Positions 5,244-6,130 of a DNA stretch of 6,130 bases are shown here, piece after piece. The DNA comes from Stenotrophomonas maltophilia (GTDB taxonomy: Bacteria > Pseudomonadota > Gammaproteobacteria > Xanthomonadales > Xanthomonadaceae): NCBI GenBank assembly GCA_002387845.1, contig DGLB01000051.1, positions 1 to 6,130 of the forward strand. Reading direction: 5' to 3'. Below the pieces are notes generated by a model. It worked only from the letters and a program-made list of their open reading frames with translations, ran no database searches and had not been told where the DNA came from. Both the position numbers and the translations under genes were made by a program. Each line of letters begins with the position of its first letter. The first letter of the stretch is position 1.

Positions 5244-6020
5244 ATGTCCGTAGGCAGCCTAGACGCACACGACACCGCCCATGCCGCCGATGACGACGGC
5301 ACGGACGACCGTTTCCTGGTTCGCAACCCGCGCCAGATCCGGCAGCTGCTGCAAGCGCTGATCGACCAGCGTTCGTTGATCAACGCGCACCTGGGCGGCC
5401 GCGACCAGTCGTTCCCGACCGCGATTCTGGAACTGGACGAAGACGACGACTGGCTGCTGCTGGACGGCAGCCCGTCGCCGGCCGCCAACCGCGCCGCCGA
5501 GGAGGCGGGCCACCTGCTCTGCTTCGCCCAGCTGGACCGGGTGATGGTGCGTTTCCGGGTAGACCATCTGGAGCGCACCGGTGACCACCGCCACGTCGGC
5601 TTCCGCGCGCCCTTCCCGACCGAGCTGGTACACCTGCAGCGGCGCGAACTGTACCGCCTGGAAACCCCGATCACCGATTCCCCGCACCTGCTGTTCCCGG
5701 TCAACGAAGACCGCAGCGAGGCCCTGCATCTGCGCGTGGTGGACATCAGCGCCGGCGGCCTGGCGGTCACCGTCCCGGCCAGCTGCAACGCCTTCGGCCT
5801 GCAGAAGCGCTACGACGCCCGCCTCGACATGCCCGACAGCGGCCCCCTGCAGGTCTCGCTGATCGTCTGCAACCAGCTCAACATCAAAATGGCCAACGGC
5901 ACCGAGACCAAGCGCATCGGCATGCGCTTCGACGGCCTCCCCCGCGGCGGCGACAGCGCCATCCAACGCTACATCTTCCGCATCGACCGCCAGCGCAGCG
6001 CCCGCAAGAACGGGGATTGA
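5244..6020 (+). CDS. ycgR: YcgR-type flagellar brake, PilZ-domain c-di-GMP receptor
   Basis: A soluble protein of 258 residues, close to the 244 of E. coli YcgR. When c-di-GMP is bound, YcgR proteins act at the flagellar motor (stator or switch) to slow swimming and bias turning. An acidic N-terminal tail (1-22, rich in Asp) is followed by a YcgR N-terminal beta domain (about 23-125) and a C-terminal PilZ domain (about 131-248). Both c-di-GMP motifs are intact: RxxxR at R134-R138 and DxSxxG at D167, S169 and G172. The GMRF segment at 226-229 is typical of the last strands of PilZ. ATG 5244 is the only standard start between the in-frame stop at 5193 and residue 13; its Shine-Dalgarno is weak (AGCAG, 5234-5238), since GGGAGA at 5215-5220 is too far away. 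Its position next to two chemoreceptors fits a shared late-flagellar regulon. Confidence 0.95.
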   Translation: MSVGSLDAHDTAHAADDDGTDDRFLVRNPRQIRQLLQALIDQRSLINAHLGGRDQSFPTAILELDEDDDWLLLDGSPSPAANRAAEEAGHLLCFAQLDRVMVRFRVDHLERTGDHRHVGFRAPFPTELVHLQRRELYRLETPITDSPHLLFPVNEDRSEALHLRVVDISAGGLAVTVPASCNAFGLQKRYDARLDMPDSGPLQVSLIVCNQLNIKMANGTETKRIGMRFDGLPRGGDSAIQRYIFRIDRQRSARKNGD

Positions 6021-6082
6021 TCTTTCTTGTTGTCTGCGCGAAGAGCGCCGGCGACGGATGTGCTATCGGCTTGGGCTGGACC

Positions 6083-6130
6083 AGGCAGGGGGTACGGGAC
6101 ACGCCGTGAACCCATCCATGGGGGCTCGTA
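6083..6130. repeat. Partial intergenic repeat-like sequence running off the right edge
   Basis: After ycgR the sequence is non-coding. From about 6088 it reads as a G-run, GGTACGGGACACGCCGTGAA, and then a small inverted repeat, CCCAT-CC-ATGGG (6111-6122), followed by GGCTCGTA. I recall very similar strings as common interspersed intergenic elements of Stenotrophomonas and relatives, normally continuing into a second CCATCCATGG-containing stem. The right boundary is outside the window, so the element is incomplete here. This rests on memory plus the visible symmetry, not on a search. Between 6021 and 6082 I see no clear terminator, only a weak GCGC-GAAGA-GCGC stem at 6036-6048. Confidence 0.5.

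Noticed and set aside
5155..5253. 32-codon frame that overlaps the MCP2 stop as ATGA and ends just inside ycgR
   Set aside because: It contains the near-perfect FliA promoter, has poor codon bias and no independent ribosome-binding site; taken as chance.
1..6130. CRISPR array, tRNA, rRNA, riboswitch, transposase or other mobile gene
   Set aside because: I saw no direct repeats with spacers, no tRNA-like cloverleaf, no known riboswitch core and no transposase or integrase motifs.

Overview
The window is GC-rich with strong third-position GC. It carries a flagellar chemotaxis and motility gene set of the kind found in gammaproteobacteria of the Xanthomonadaceae. Stenotrophomonas or a close relative is my best guess, from the codon bias, the chemoreceptor style and an intergenic repeat-like tail at the right edge that resembles sequences I associate with that group. 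The genus is inference.

Layout, all on the + strand: (1) a leader of about 300 bases with inverted repeats, a candidate sigma-28 (FliA) promoter at 163-190 and short overlapping leader ORFs; (2) a 746-residue methyl-accepting chemotaxis protein (MCP1, 300-2540) with a periplasmic helical sensor, an array of about five HAMP-like units, a standard signalling hairpin and a C-terminal DWQEF tether; (3) a clear rho-independent terminator at 2571-2600; (4) a second candidate sigma-28 promoter at 2679-2706 driving a 62-residue single-helix membrane ORF and then MCP2 (2966-5158), a 730-residue receptor with a six-helix, histidine-bearing membrane sensor, a PAS domain with heme-type signature residues, and the same output module; (5) a third sigma-28 promoter at 5183-5209 with an exact GCCGATAA -10 box, in front of ycgR (5244-6020), a PilZ-domain flagellar brake; (6) a partial repeat-like intergenic tail to the end.

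How the genes may work together: the two receptors would feed the same CheA/CheW array through almost co-linear output modules, one sensing a periplasmic signal and one sensing a membrane or cytoplasmic signal, possibly redox or oxygen. YcgR would slow the motor when c-di-GMP is high. The three similar late-flagellar promoters suggest that all are made together once the flagellar basal body is finished. The least ordinary points are the regular 44/46-residue spacing of the HAMP-like array, the membrane histidine motif plus heme-type PAS in MCP2, and the small membrane ORF that comes first in the MCP2 transcript.
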